Origin: Lachnospiraceae bacterium
GTDB taxonomy: Bacteria > Bacillota > Clostridia > Lachnospirales > Lachnospiraceae
Length of the DNA: 64,000 nucleotides
NCBI GenBank assembly: GCA_015056885.1
Contig: SVFL01000002.1
Span: 1-64,000, forward strand
Direction: 5' to 3'
Below are positions 37,717 to 47,091 of this stretch, piece by piece. Every line of letters starts with the position of its first letter. Position 1 is the stretch's first letter. The position numbers and the translations under genes were made by a program. Under the pieces are notes generated by a model. That model searched no databases. It was not told the DNA's origin and saw only the letters and a program-made list of their open reading frames with translations.

Positions 37717-38745
37717 ATGAAATTAATCGAAACAAAGGATGCGGTAGGCCATGTGCTCTGCCATGATATTACACAGATTATTCCCGGTGTGGTGAAGGAT
37801 GCCGTATTTCGAAAGGGGCATGTGGTAACTGAGGAGGATATCCCAGTGCTTTTATCCGTGGGCAAGGAGCATCTGTATGTGTGGGAGAAAAAGGAAGGTA
37901 TCCTACATGAAGATGAGGCTGCGGCAGTGCTTCGTGATATTTGCATGGGCGAGCATATGTCTGCCACAGAGCCCAAGGAGGGGAAAATAGAGATTATCGC
38001 TGAGGTGGATGGATTATTAAAAATTGATACTGCTTGTTTGAATCAGGTGAATGGTTTAGGCGAGATGATGATTGCTACTATTCATGGAAATTTCCCGGTG
38101 AAGAAGGGCACGAAAATCGCTGCTACCAGAATTATTCCTTTGGTTATCGAGGAGGAGAAGATGGAAAAAGCCAAAGAGGCAACAGGTGAAGCACCTTTGC
38201 TTCAGATTCTTCCATTTTCTCATAAAAAAGTAGGTATTGTAACCACGGGAAGTGAAGTGTTTAAGGGGCGTATTGAGGATGCTTTTGGACCTGCTATTCG
38301 CGGAAAACTGTCTGAGTATGATACGGAAGTTGTGGGACAGAAAATAGTGGATGATAATCGTGAAGATATCGTGGCAGCTGTAAAGGATTTTATCGCGGAA
38401 GGTGTAGATATGGTGCTTTGTACCGGAGGTATGAGTGTGGACCCGGATGACAAGACTCCGGGGGCTATCAAGGCGACAGGTGCAAGAGTGATTTCCTACG
38501 GTGCACCGGTACTTCCGGGAGCAATGTTTTTGCTGGCTTATTATGAGTATGAGGACAGACAGATTCCTATTTTGGGACTTCCCGGATGTGTGATGTATGC
38601 AAAACGGACTATTTTTGATCTGGTGCTTCCCAGAGTGCTGGCAGGGGATGTGTTGGAGGCAGAGGATTTGAGCATTTATGGTGAAGGTGGCTTGTGCATG
38701 AATTGTGCGGTATGTCATTTTCCAAACTGTGGATTTGGTAAGTAG
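37717..38745 (+). CDS. MoeA-like molybdopterin-binding protein with Cys-rich tail
   Basis: A second MoeA-related protein of 342 residues. The MoCF-binding domain is recognisable: VGIVTTGSEVFKGRI, the LCTGGMSVDPDDKTPGA loop, and PILGLPGCVMYAKR. It lacks much of the MoeA N-terminal domain. The C-terminus ends with CMNCAVCHFPNCGFGK, four closely spaced cysteines that could bind metal or an Fe-S cluster. ATG 37717 has AAAGGA about 9 bases upstream; ATG 37684 is less likely. It lies between mobAB and moaC. It may deliver metal or select metal for a particular enzyme (inference). Confidence 0.85.
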   Translation: MKLIETKDAVGHVLCHDITQIIPGVVKDAVFRKGHVVTEEDIPVLLSVGKEHLYVWEKKEGILHEDEAAAVLRDICMGEHMSATEPKEGKIEIIAEVDGLLKIDTACLNQVNGLGEMMIATIHGNFPVKKGTKIAATRIIPLVIEEEKMEKAKEATGEAPLLQILPFSHKKVGIVTTGSEVFKGRIEDAFGPAIRGKLSEYDTEVVGQKIVDDNREDIVAAVKDFIAEGVDMVLCTGGMSVDPDDKTPGAIKATGARVISYGAPVLPGAMFLLAYYEYEDRQIPILGLPGCVMYAKRTIFDLVLPRVLAGDVLEAEDLSIYGEGGLCMNCAVCHFPNCGFGK

Positions 38746-38757
38746 AGGAGAGTTATC

Positions 38758-39240
38758 ATGGGTGAATTTACACATTTTGATCAAAACGGAAATGCTATTA
38801 TGGTGGATGTAACGGACAAGGTTGTTACCGAGCGTATTGCAGTGGCGGAAGGGAGCATTCGCGTGAATGCAGAGGTTTTTGATGCCATCAAGAACCAAAC
38901 GGCAGCAAAGGGTGACGTGCTGGGAACTGCCCGCATTGCCGGTATTATGGCTGCCAAGAAGACTTCTGATCTGATTCCCATGTGTCACCCATTGATGCTT
39001 ACTAAGGTTTCCATTGATTTTGAGCCGGATGAGGCAAATTTAAGTGTGAAGTGTATCTGTACCGCCAAGCTTTCCGGTAAGACCGGCGTGGAGATGGAGG
39101 CGCTTACCGGAGTCAGTGTGGCACTTTTAACGATTTATGACATGTGTAAGGCAATTGATAAGAGCATGGAAATGTCTCAGATTCGCCTGGTGGAGAAGTT
39201 GGGTGGAAAGAGCGGACATTTTGTGAATCCGAATGTGTAG
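38758..39240 (+). CDS. moaC: Cyclic pyranopterin monophosphate synthase
   Basis: MoaC converts the MoaA product into cyclic pyranopterin monophosphate, the second half of the first step of cofactor synthesis. The motifs [47 protein letters not shown] and the [20 protein letters not shown] segment are all typical. It has 160 residues. AGAGGAG lies upstream. It is one of the Moco cluster; moaA is about 7 kb downstream. Confidence 0.97.
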   Translation: MGEFTHFDQNGNAIMVDVTDKVVTERIAVAEGSIRVNAEVFDAIKNQTAAKGDVLGTARIAGIMAAKKTSDLIPMCHPLMLTKVSIDFEPDEANLSVKCICTAKLSGKTGVEMEALTGVSVALLTIYDMCKAIDKSMEMSQIRLVEKLGGKSGHFVNPNV

Positions 39241-39252
39241 AAGGGGACTGTT

Positions 39253-39597
39253 ATGGAACATGTTATGAAATTAAAACCCAATCCATTTTCAAGGATTAAG
39301 AGTGGGCAGAAGACCATAGAATTGCGTCTGTATGACGAAAAAAGACAATTGATTTCCGTGAGGGATGTAATTCGTTTTGTAAATACAAAGGACGAGACGG
39401 ATGTTCTTGTCACGGAAGTAAAGGCGTTGCATGTTTTTAAATCCTTTGATGAACTTTACGAGTACCTGCCACTTTTACAATGCGGCTACACGGAGGAAAA
39501 CGTGGATAGAGCATTGCCTGGTGATATGGAAAAGTATTATTCCAAGGAGGAGCAGGAGTTATACGGCGTGGTGGGAATTGAGATTGCACTGATATGA
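39253..39597 (+). CDS. ASCH domain protein
   Basis: A 114-residue ASCH-domain protein, a PUA-like fold thought to bind RNA or nucleotides. The pattern MKLKPNPFSRIKSGQKTIEL with RLYDEKR and the later GVVGIEIALI ending fits ASCH. It lies 12 bases after moaC with AAGGGGAC upstream, inside the molybdenum cluster, but no direct link with molybdenum metabolism is known to me. It could simply be a passenger gene. Confidence 0.82.
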   Translation: MEHVMKLKPNPFSRIKSGQKTIELRLYDEKRQLISVRDVIRFVNTKDETDVLVTEVKALHVFKSFDELYEYLPLLQCGYTEENVDRALPGDMEKYYSKEEQELYGVVGIEIALI

Positions 39598-39743
39598 TTT
39601 GTGGCCATTGGGAAAATCCGGTAGAAAAGCGTCTGAGGGCGTAGGGCGAAAAAAATTGTATGTTTACGCCTAAGCACAGGAGGAGGGAAAGATTTTACTT
39701 TGTGGTATCTTGGGGATAAAACAAGTAACGTGGAGATAGGATA
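39598..39743 (+). other. modA leader with hairpin
   Basis: The 146-base gap between the ASCH gene and modA contains a GGCGTA/TACGCC stem (39638-39670) with an A-rich loop, followed by GGAGGAGGG. It could be a regulatory leader for molybdate transport, since Moco-responsive RNAs are known upstream of mod and moa genes, but I cannot match the consensus by eye. Confidence 0.35.
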
Positions 39744-40631
39744 ATGAGTAAGAAAAAGAGAATATTCATAATGATATTAGTTTGTGTGATGTTGATGGCA
39801 AGTTTATTTGTGATGGGTTGCGGAGCAAAGGAAGGTACAGCGGGTAACGGCAGCGAAGCAGACAAAACGGAAGAGCCCGTAGAACTCACCATCCTTGCAG
39901 CTGCATCCCTGACAGATGTGTGCAATGAGATTAAGGAAAAATATGAGTCTATACATGAAAATGTAACTTTGAATTTCTCTTATGGTGGTTCCGGTGCATT
40001 GCAGACCCAGATTGAGGAGGGGGCACCTGCGGATGTGTTTATATCTGCGGCAACTAAGCAGATGACGGCACTGGATGAGCAGGGGCTGATGAATTCGGAG
40101 TCTATTGTACAGCTTCTGGAGAATAAGGTGGTATTGGTAGTGCCTGTGGACAATGTGACGGATAGCACCAACACAGCAAATGGTTCCGGAGAAGCAAAGG
40201 TTACTAGCGAAAGTGATGTAGCTATTACCACTTTTGAAGATGTGGCAACGGACAAGGTGTCTATGGTGGGCTTAGGTGAGCCGGGAAGTGTGCCGGTGGG
40301 ACAGTATTCGGAGGAAATTTATACCGCATTGAATCTGCTTGACCCGGTAAAAGACAAGGCAAACTATGGTTCAGATGTGCGTACGGTATTGTCATGGGTA
40401 GAGACCGGAGAGGTGGATTGTGGTATTGTGTACGCCACAGATGCCTATACCACGGATAAGGTTAAAATTGTTGCGGAAGCTCCGGAAGGTTCTTGCAAGC
40501 AGGTTATTTATCCGGCAGGAATTGTAAAATCCACTGAGAATGCAGAAGCGGCAGCAGCATTCATGGCATATCTTCAACAGGAAGAGATTTTAGCATTATT
40601 TGAGAGCTATGGATTTACTGCGTTACAGTAG
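39744..40631 (+). CDS. modA: Molybdate ABC transporter substrate-binding lipoprotein
   Basis: ModA captures molybdate/tungstate outside the cell. Lipobox VMGC at Cys26. The mature domain has LTILAAASLTDVCNEIKEKY, NFSYGGSGALQTQIEEGAPA and DVFISAATKQM, then VGLGEPGSVPVGQY and VDCGIVYATDAY, all typical of ModA. It has 295 residues, and a Thr/Asn-rich insertion (about residues 139-160) is not usual. It is followed by modB and modC and supplies the metal for the formate dehydrogenase encoded downstream. Confidence 0.95.
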   Translation: MSKKKRIFIMILVCVMLMASLFVMGCGAKEGTAGNGSEADKTEEPVELTILAAASLTDVCNEIKEKYESIHENVTLNFSYGGSGALQTQIEEGAPADVFISAATKQMTALDEQGLMNSESIVQLLENKVVLVVPVDNVTDSTNTANGSGEAKVTSESDVAITTFEDVATDKVSMVGLGEPGSVPVGQYSEEIYTALNLLDPVKDKANYGSDVRTVLSWVETGEVDCGIVYATDAYTTDKVKIVAEAPEGSCKQVIYPAGIVKSTENAEAAAAFMAYLQQEEILALFESYGFTALQ

Positions 40632-40661
40632 CAGAATTCTGTATAAAAAAGAGGTATGAAG

Positions 40662-41384
40662 ATGGATTATACACCGTTATGGATTTCGGTGAAGGTGGCG
40701 ATTTGCGCCACGGTATTCACTTTCTTTTTGGGATTGCCGGCAGCAAGGCTGGTGGTCAATATGAGAAAATTTAAAGGATTGATTGATGGGATTTTCTCGC
40801 TTCCGATGGTATTGCCGCCTACGGTAGTAGGTTTCTTTTTACTGATTTTGTTCGGAAGAAACAGTGCTATTGGAAAAATATTAGAGAAACTTGATGCAGG
40901 CGTGATTTTCACCTGGCAGGGTGCAGTTCTTGCAGCGGTTGTAGTGGCGTTTCCAATTATGTATCGAACAGCACGTGGAGCATTGGAACAAGTGGATATG
41001 AATCTGATCCATGCAGCAAGGACGTTGGGGATGACAGAAGTTCAGATTTTTTTCAAGATATTATTACCGGTGGCAAGGCCGGGCATTGTGGCGGCTACGA
41101 TTCTTGCTTTTGCAAGAGCGCTTGGAGAGTTTGGTGCTACTATCATGATTGCCGGAAATATTCCCGGCAAGACCCAGACCATGTCCTTGGCAATTTACAC
41201 TGCAATGCAGAGCGGAAACAGGGAACTTGCTTACAGATGGGTAGCGATTATCATGACTATCTCCGTTGTCACTATGATTTTGATGAACTGTATCGTAGTG
41301 CGTAGACCGGTCAAGGTTCGAGTTGGCGGTTTTGGTAATAAATCAATAGATGTGGTGACAGACAGAACCGGAGGTGAACGCTGA
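40662..41384 (+). CDS. modB: Molybdate ABC transporter permease
   Basis: An inner-membrane permease of about 240 residues with five or six helices. The family segments FTFFLGLPAARLVV, FSLPMVLPPTVVGFFLLI and the EAA-type loop with AARTLGMTEVQIFFKILLP and ARALGEFGATIMIAGN are present. ATG 40662 has AGAGG 7 bases upstream; ATG 40656 is too close to it. The end overlaps the modC start. Confidence 0.95.
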   Translation: MDYTPLWISVKVAICATVFTFFLGLPAARLVVNMRKFKGLIDGIFSLPMVLPPTVVGFFLLILFGRNSAIGKILEKLDAGVIFTWQGAVLAAVVVAFPIMYRTARGALEQVDMNLIHAARTLGMTEVQIFFKILLPVARPGIVAATILAFARALGEFGATIMIAGNIPGKTQTMSLAIYTAMQSGNRELAYRWVAIIMTISVVTMILMNCIVVRRPVKVRVGGFGNKSIDVVTDRTGGER

Positions 41385-42424
41385 TGGCTTTGTACGTTAA
41401 CATCGAAAAAAAATGTGGCGATTTTCACTTGAAAGTAGATTTCGAAACAGATGGCGAGGTATTTGCTATTTTAGGAGCATCCGGATGCGGCAAAAGTATG
41501 ACATTGAAATGCATTGCGGGCATTGAGAAGCCGGACAGAGGAATTATTCGGTTAAATGACAGAGTTTTATTTGACTCTGAAAAAGGGATTAATATACCGG
41601 CGAGAAAAAGACGAATTGGTTATCTTTTTCAGGATTATGCACTGTTTCCTAATATGACGGTTTTGGAAAATATTTTGTGTGGTGCTAAAGATAGAAGGAT
41701 AGCGCAGGAATATGTGAAGCGCTTCTATTTGGAGGGGAAGGAATTGCTTTACCCAAATCAGCTTTCCGGTGGGCAGAAGCAACGTGTGGCGTTGGCCAGA
41801 ATGCTTGCGGCAGACCCGGATGTGATTTTGTTGGATGAGCCTTTTTCGGCATTGGATAATTATCTGAAATGGCAATTGGAATTGGAGATTATGAAGGTGC
41901 TGGAAACCTATGAAAAAGAGGTGTTACTGGTGTCCCATGACCGTAATGAGGTGTATCGTCTCACTGACCGGATTGCTGTGATGGAGCAGGGAAAAGTTGT
42001 GGATGTTCAGGAGAAAAAAGCATTGTTTCAGAATCCGAAAACTCTGGCAGCAACTCTGCTTACAGGCTGTAAAAACATATCGCGTCTGGAAAAACAAGAG
42101 GATGGACGATTTTTTGCGTTGGACTGGGGAATTTATATTACTGCGAAGGAATCTCTTGAAAAAATAAAATATGTAGGATTCCGCGCACATTATTTTGAAA
42201 CCACGTCTACCATTGCTGAAGAAAATGTGATACAATGTAAGATTGAAAGGGTCATTGAAGATACTTTTTCTGCGGTAGTTATGTTTAAGCATGAGGGAAA
42301 TTCGGAAAACGGAGACCGGTCGCTCATGCGCTACGAGCTTCCCAAGGAGAAATGGGAGGAGTTGAAGGATAAACCATTGTTTTTACGTATTCCACAGGAA
42401 AAATTAATTTTGATGACACAGTAG
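41384..42424 (+). CDS. modC: Molybdate ABC transporter ATP-binding protein
   Basis: The ATPase of the molybdate importer. Walker A GASGCGKSMTLK, Q-loop in GYLFQDYALFPNMTV, signature LSGGQKQRVALARML, Walker B VILLDEPFSALDN and the H-loop LLVSHDRNEVYRL are all seen. The C-terminal ~110 residues are divergent and TOBE-like. The start overlaps the modB stop (TGATG), so translation is coupled. It has 346 residues, typical of ModC. Confidence 0.94.
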   Translation: MALYVNIEKKCGDFHLKVDFETDGEVFAILGASGCGKSMTLKCIAGIEKPDRGIIRLNDRVLFDSEKGINIPARKRRIGYLFQDYALFPNMTVLENILCGAKDRRIAQEYVKRFYLEGKELLYPNQLSGGQKQRVALARMLAADPDVILLDEPFSALDNYLKWQLELEIMKVLETYEKEVLLVSHDRNEVYRLTDRIAVMEQGKVVDVQEKKALFQNPKTLAATLLTGCKNISRLEKQEDGRFFALDWGIYITAKESLEKIKYVGFRAHYFETTSTIAEENVIQCKIERVIEDTFSAVVMFKHEGNSENGDRSLMRYELPKEKWEELKDKPLFLRIPQEKLILMTQ

Positions 42425-42478
42425 AGTTTTTACATGATAAAAAAGTAGATTAACTAACCAAAAGAAAAGAGGGAAAAA

Positions 42479-44311
42479 ATGAGCAGATTGAGAATTCATA
42501 CCAAGGACCAGGCGCAGGTTACAATGGAGACTCTCTATGCAGATTTGGAGAGGAGAATTGTGGCAAGCCCACCTGGACTTTGTTCGGTGGATTTAGTGAG
42601 TTCCTTTATCAAAATGTGTCTTGCACAGTCCTGTGGTAAATGCGTACCTTGCCGTGTTGGCCTGGACCAGTTGGTAAAGTTGTTTGAGAGTGTTTTGAAC
42701 GGACAGGCAACCATGGAGACCTTGGACGTGATTGAGCTGACGGCGACTACAATTTATGAGTCTGCCGACTGTGCAATCGGTTTTGAGGCAGCTCGTATGG
42801 TATTAAAGTGTCTTGAGGGCTGTAGAGATGACTTTGAGTCCCATATTAAGGAGAATCGCTGTGTCTGCAACAGTAATCAGCCTGTGCCTTGTGTAGCACT
42901 TTGTCCTGCGGGAGTGGATATTCCCGGTTACATAGCTTTGGTAGCACAGGAGCGTTATGCAGATGCAGTGCGTTTGATACGTAAGGACAATCCTATGCCT
43001 GTAGTCTGTGCTTTGATTTGTGAGCACCCTTGTGAGAACAGATGTAAGCGCACCATGGTGGATGCGCCTGTAAATATTCGCGGAATGAAGCGTGTGGCTG
43101 TGGATATGGCAGGGGATGTGCCTATTCCGGAATGCGCACCTGCTACCGGCAAAAAAGTGGCCGTTGTGGGCGGTGGTCCCGGCGGATTAAGTGCGGCATA
43201 TTATTTATCCCTGATGGGACATCAAGTGACCATTTATGAGCAACGCAAGAAACTTGGTGGTATGCTTCGTTATGGTATTCCAAATTACAGACTGCCCAGA
43301 GAGCGTCTTGACAGGGAAATTGCATCTATTTTGTCTGCCGGCATTGAGGTGAAGACTGAGATTAGTGTGGGCAAGGATATTTCCATGATGGATCTTAAAA
43401 ATCAGTACGATGCGATTTATATTGCCATCGGAGCTCATACCGATAAGAAGGTTGGTATGGAAGGCGAGGATGCCAAAGGAGTTCTTTCCGCGGTTGAAAT
43501 GCTTCGTGAAATCGGTGATGATAAGCTACCTGATTATTCCGGTAAAAAGGTGGTTGTCATCGGTGGCGGTAATGTGGCAATGGACGTTGCGCGTTCTTCC
43601 ATGCGTCTTGGAGCAGACAAGGTAAGTATTGTGTACCGCAGATGTAAGACGGATATGACAGCTCTTCGGGAAGAGATTGAGGGAGCTGAAGCAGAGGGCT
43701 GTGAGATTATGGAACTTAAGGCACCTGTCCGCATTGAGAAGGATGAGGAAGGTTGCGTGAAATCATTGGTGGTACAGCCGCAGATGATTAGTACCATCCG
43801 AGGTGGAAGACCTTCACCTAAGAATGCAAATTGTCCTGAGGAAAATATTGAATGTGATTTGATTATTGTTGCCATTGGTCAGGGAATAGAGTCCAAATCC
43901 TTTGAAGATTTTGGTATCAGTGTGAAACGCGGAGCGATTGATGCTCTCGACAGCAGCGAAATCGCCGATGCTCCCGGAATCTTTGCAGGTGGCGACTGTG
44001 TAAGTGGTCCTGCTACAGTTATTCGTGCGATTGCGGCAGGCAAGGTGGCAGCTGCCAATATTGATGAATATCTGGGATTCCATCATGAGATTGTCAGTGA
44101 TGTGGACATCCCTGCACCGGAGTTTACAGACAAAAAGCCTTGCGGCAGAGTAGAGCTTCCGTTTAGAGATTCCAGTGAGAGAAAACAGGATTTTGAACCC
44201 ATTGAGTTGTCAATGAGCTGTGAGGAGGCGTGTCAGGAGGCCGGACGTTGCCTGAGATGTGATTACTATGGTTATGGTTCATTCCGGGGAGGTAGAGTAG
44301 AGAGATGGTAA
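42479..44311 (+). CDS. GltD-like NAD(P)H oxidoreductase with NuoF-type Fe-S head (hydrogenase partner)
   Basis: An electron-transfer flavoprotein of 610 residues. The N-terminal ~110 residues are the NuoF C-terminal 4Fe-4S segment (CGKCVPCRVG and a fourth Cys about 45 residues on), without the NuoF FMN domain. Next comes the double-Cys GltD head (VALCPAGVDIPGYI, ICEHPCENRCKR). FAD and NAD(P) Rossmann motifs follow (VAVVGGGPGGLSAAYYL and VVVIGGGNVAMDVARSSM, with YRR). The tail has CLRCDYYGYG. It overlaps hydA by 7 bases, so it probably passes electrons between NAD(P)H and the hydrogenase, perhaps with ferredoxin. A close paralogue precedes fdhA. Confidence 0.9.
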   Translation: MSRLRIHTKDQAQVTMETLYADLERRIVASPPGLCSVDLVSSFIKMCLAQSCGKCVPCRVGLDQLVKLFESVLNGQATMETLDVIELTATTIYESADCAIGFEAARMVLKCLEGCRDDFESHIKENRCVCNSNQPVPCVALCPAGVDIPGYIALVAQERYADAVRLIRKDNPMPVVCALICEHPCENRCKRTMVDAPVNIRGMKRVAVDMAGDVPIPECAPATGKKVAVVGGGPGGLSAAYYLSLMGHQVTIYEQRKKLGGMLRYGIPNYRLPRERLDREIASILSAGIEVKTEISVGKDISMMDLKNQYDAIYIAIGAHTDKKVGMEGEDAKGVLSAVEMLREIGDDKLPDYSGKKVVVIGGGNVAMDVARSSMRLGADKVSIVYRRCKTDMTALREEIEGAEAEGCEIMELKAPVRIEKDEEGCVKSLVVQPQMISTIRGGRPSPKNANCPEENIECDLIIVAIGQGIESKSFEDFGISVKRGAIDALDSSEIADAPGIFAGGDCVSGPATVIRAIAAGKVAAANIDEYLGFHHEIVSDVDIPAPEFTDKKPCGRVELPFRDSSERKQDFEPIELSMSCEEACQEAGRCLRCDYYGYGSFRGGRVERW

Positions 44312-46023
44312 ATTTACATATTAACGATATTCCGGTTCAGGCAAAAGAAGGAACTTCCATTCTTGCAGCTGCTAAGTCAGCCGGTATCAATATTCCTACA
44401 TTGTGTTTTCTGGAAGAAATCAATGAAATCGGCGCATGTCGTGTATGCGTGGTTGAAGTGGAAGGCATGGAGCGTTGTGTTACTGCCTGTAACAATGAAG
44501 TAAAGGAAGGCATGCGTGTCTACACTCACAGCCGTAAGGCGAGAATGGTAAGAAAGACCAATGTTAAGTTGATTCTTTCACAGCATAATTTTCAGTGTGC
44601 AACCTGTGTGCGCAGCGGAAATTGTGAGTTACAGAAGCTTGCAACAGATTTGAATATCACGGATATGCCCTATGAGATTCATCCTGAGGAAAAGCCTGTA
44701 AATAAAGATTTTCCTTTGATTCGTGACAGCAGTAAATGCATCAAGTGTATGAGATGTGTACAGGTTTGTGATAAAATTCAGGGAATGAATGTTTGGGATG
44801 TTGTCAATACTGGTGCAAGAACCACTGTAGATGTGGCAGGCGGACAAACCATCGAGTGTTCAGACTGTACCCTGTGCGGACAGTGTATTGTAAATTGTCC
44901 TGTGGGTGCTTTGAGGGAACGTGATGATGTAGGAAAGGTTTTATCTGCTGTGGAAGACCCTGAAAAGATTACCATTGTTCAGATTGCACCTGCAGTACGT
45001 ACTGCGTGGGGCGAAGAACTGGGCGTAGAACGCGAGATTGCTTCGGAGAAGCGACTGGTAGGCAGTCTTAGGAAAATTGGTTTTGACTATATTTTTGATA
45101 CGAATTTTTCGGCAGATTTAACCATTATGGAAGAGGGCACAGAGTTCCTGACAAGGCTTCCGGAGATTCAGGAGAAGAAATTCCCTATGTTCACTTCCTG
45201 TTGTCCGGGTTGGGTAAGTTTCCTTCGCACCAAGTATCCTCAGTATGTGAGCAGACTTTCAACGGCAAAGTCCCCCCAGCAGATGTTTGGTGCCATTGCT
45301 AAGACTTATTATGCAGATATGTTGGGTGTAGATTCTTCCAAGATTTTTGTGGTTTCTTTGATGCCCTGTGTGGCGAAAAAGAGAGAGCGTACACTGGAGG
45401 GAATGGACAGTGCCGGTACCGGAAGTGATGTAGATGCAGTACTTACCACCAGAGAGGTAGGCAGACTTTTGAAGGCTTATTACATTAAGCCGGAGACAGT
45501 TGCAGAGGAAGATTTTGACGGACCTTTAGGTGTGCATTCCGGTGCAGGTGTGATTTTTGGTGCCACAGGTGGTGTTATGGAAGCTGCGCTCAGAACTGCG
45601 TATAAGGTGGTTACCGGCGAGAACCCGCAACCGGATATGTTCCAGTATGTACGTGGTCTGGAGGGACTGAAGGAAGCAGAGATTGACTTGAACGGTACTA
45701 AGATTCGTATAGCCATTGTAAGTGGCCTGAAGAATGCAGAAAAGCTTATGGAAAGACTGGATAAGGGTGAGGTTACTTATGACTTCGTGGAGGTTATGGC
45801 TTGTCCCGGAGGTTGCGTAAACGGCGGTGGTCAGCCCATTCATGAGGGCGGTGCTGATGTTGTGGAGAGAAGTAATGTTCTGTATGATTTGGATGTACAG
45901 AATGCAATCCGTTTCTCCCACGAAAATCCGGAGATTGATGCATGCTACAAGAATTTCCTGGAAAAACCTTTGTCCCATAAATCTCATGAGTTATTGCATG
46001 TCAGCTATGAGGGAAAACATTAA
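44305..46023 (+). CDS. hydA: [FeFe]-hydrogenase, group A
   Basis: A 572-residue hydrogenase with the same layout as the monomeric clostridial enzyme. An N-terminal plant-type [2Fe-2S] domain (IGACRVCVVEVEG) is followed by a His/Cys [4Fe-4S] site (HNFQCATCVRSGNC) and two ferredoxin clusters (CIKCMRCVQVC, CTLCGQCIVNCP). All three H-cluster signatures are intact: L1 TSCCPGW (Cys299-300), L2 MPCVAKKRE (Cys355) and L3 MACPGGCVNGGGQP (Cys500, Cys504). It should make or consume H2. It overlaps the GltD-like gene. The maturases hydEFG are not in the window. Confidence 0.97.
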   Translation: MVNLHINDIPVQAKEGTSILAAAKSAGINIPTLCFLEEINEIGACRVCVVEVEGMERCVTACNNEVKEGMRVYTHSRKARMVRKTNVKLILSQHNFQCATCVRSGNCELQKLATDLNITDMPYEIHPEEKPVNKDFPLIRDSSKCIKCMRCVQVCDKIQGMNVWDVVNTGARTTVDVAGGQTIECSDCTLCGQCIVNCPVGALRERDDVGKVLSAVEDPEKITIVQIAPAVRTAWGEELGVEREIASEKRLVGSLRKIGFDYIFDTNFSADLTIMEEGTEFLTRLPEIQEKKFPMFTSCCPGWVSFLRTKYPQYVSRLSTAKSPQQMFGAIAKTYYADMLGVDSSKIFVVSLMPCVAKKRERTLEGMDSAGTGSDVDAVLTTREVGRLLKAYYIKPETVAEEDFDGPLGVHSGAGVIFGATGGVMEAALRTAYKVVTGENPQPDMFQYVRGLEGLKEAEIDLNGTKIRIAIVSGLKNAEKLMERLDKGEVTYDFVEVMACPGGCVNGGGQPIHEGGADVVERSNVLYDLDVQNAIRFSHENPEIDACYKNFLEKPLSHKSHELLHVSYEGKH

Positions 46024-46036
46024 TTGAGGTTTTAAA

Positions 46037-47023
46037 ATGATAGACGGTTTTGGTAGAACCATTGATTATTTGCGTATATCTGTAACAGATAAGTGCAATT
46101 TAAGATGTAAATATTGTATACCCGAAGGCGGTATAGAATTGATACCACATGAGGAGCTCCTCTCTTTGGAGGAGCTCTATCGTGTTGTACGGATAATGGA
46201 AAAACTTGGTATTAAAAAAGTGCGTTTTACCGGAGGGGAGCCTTTGGTGCGCAAAAATTTGATAAAATTAATTGAGGATGTGGGAAGGCTTCCGGGTATA
46301 GAGGAGCTTGCCATGACCACCAATGGTGTGTTGTTTGCTGAACAAGTGGAGGAGTTGAAAAAAGCCGGACTGACCAGTGTAAATATCAGTCTCGATACGC
46401 TTGACAGGGAACGGTTTTTGGCTATTACAGGAACAGACGCAGGAAGGCAGGTACTGGATGCTATTCAAAAGGCTGTGAATTCCGGTATCAAGGTGAAAAT
46501 TAATTGTGTGCCCTGTCGGGAACTGAATGAAGAGGATATTGTGGATTTGGCAGCACTTTCCATGGAAAATGACGTGGATGTGCGGTATATTGAATTGATG
46601 CCTTTGGGATGCGGCAAATATTTTCATGGAATTCCTACAGATGAGATTCTGCAGAAACTTGAGATGCAATACGGCAAGGCAACACCGAGTGCAATGCAGT
46701 GTGGAAGTGGTCCGGCAAGGTATTATGAATTTGAAAATTTTATGGGGCGAATCGGTTTTATCAGCCCTATGTCACATAAATTTTGCAGTGAGTGTAATCG
46801 TGTAAGACTGACCGCGGAGGGCAGGTTGAAATTGTGCCTGCATTACGATACGGGGATTGAGTTGAAGCCCCTTTTGCGTGGCGGATATTCGGATGAGGAG
46901 ATTCAAGCTGCCATATTGGAGGCGGTAAACAGGAAGCCTAAGGCACATGAATTTGCACAGGAAACTGCAGATAGTACGGTGGAGAATGCAGACAGCCGAC
47001 GTATGGTACAGATCGGAGGCTAG
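46037..47023 (+). CDS. moaA: GTP 3',8-cyclase (MoaA)
   Basis: A radical-SAM enzyme that rearranges GTP in the first step of molybdenum cofactor synthesis. The SAM cluster is Cys20-x3-Cys24-x2-Cys27 in DKCNLRCKYC. The second cluster is in FCSECNRVRLTAEGRLKLCL. RFTGGEPLVRKN is the glycine-rich SAM site. The C-terminus extends slightly past the family norm, but the length of 328 residues is ordinary. GAGG precedes ATG 46037. It lies just after hydA, so hydrogenase and Moco genes are interleaved. Confidence 0.96.
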   Translation: MIDGFGRTIDYLRISVTDKCNLRCKYCIPEGGIELIPHEELLSLEELYRVVRIMEKLGIKKVRFTGGEPLVRKNLIKLIEDVGRLPGIEELAMTTNGVLFAEQVEELKKAGLTSVNISLDTLDRERFLAITGTDAGRQVLDAIQKAVNSGIKVKINCVPCRELNEEDIVDLAALSMENDVDVRYIELMPLGCGKYFHGIPTDEILQKLEMQYGKATPSAMQCGSGPARYYEFENFMGRIGFISPMSHKFCSECNRVRLTAEGRLKLCLHYDTGIELKPLLRGGYSDEEIQAAILEAVNRKPKAHEFAQETADSTVENADSRRMVQIGG

Positions 47024-47091
47024 TTTAAAATAGATTTTTTAAAAGGCGACTTTGTACCAGAGACACAAAGTTCACAGGCTGTGGAAAGGAC

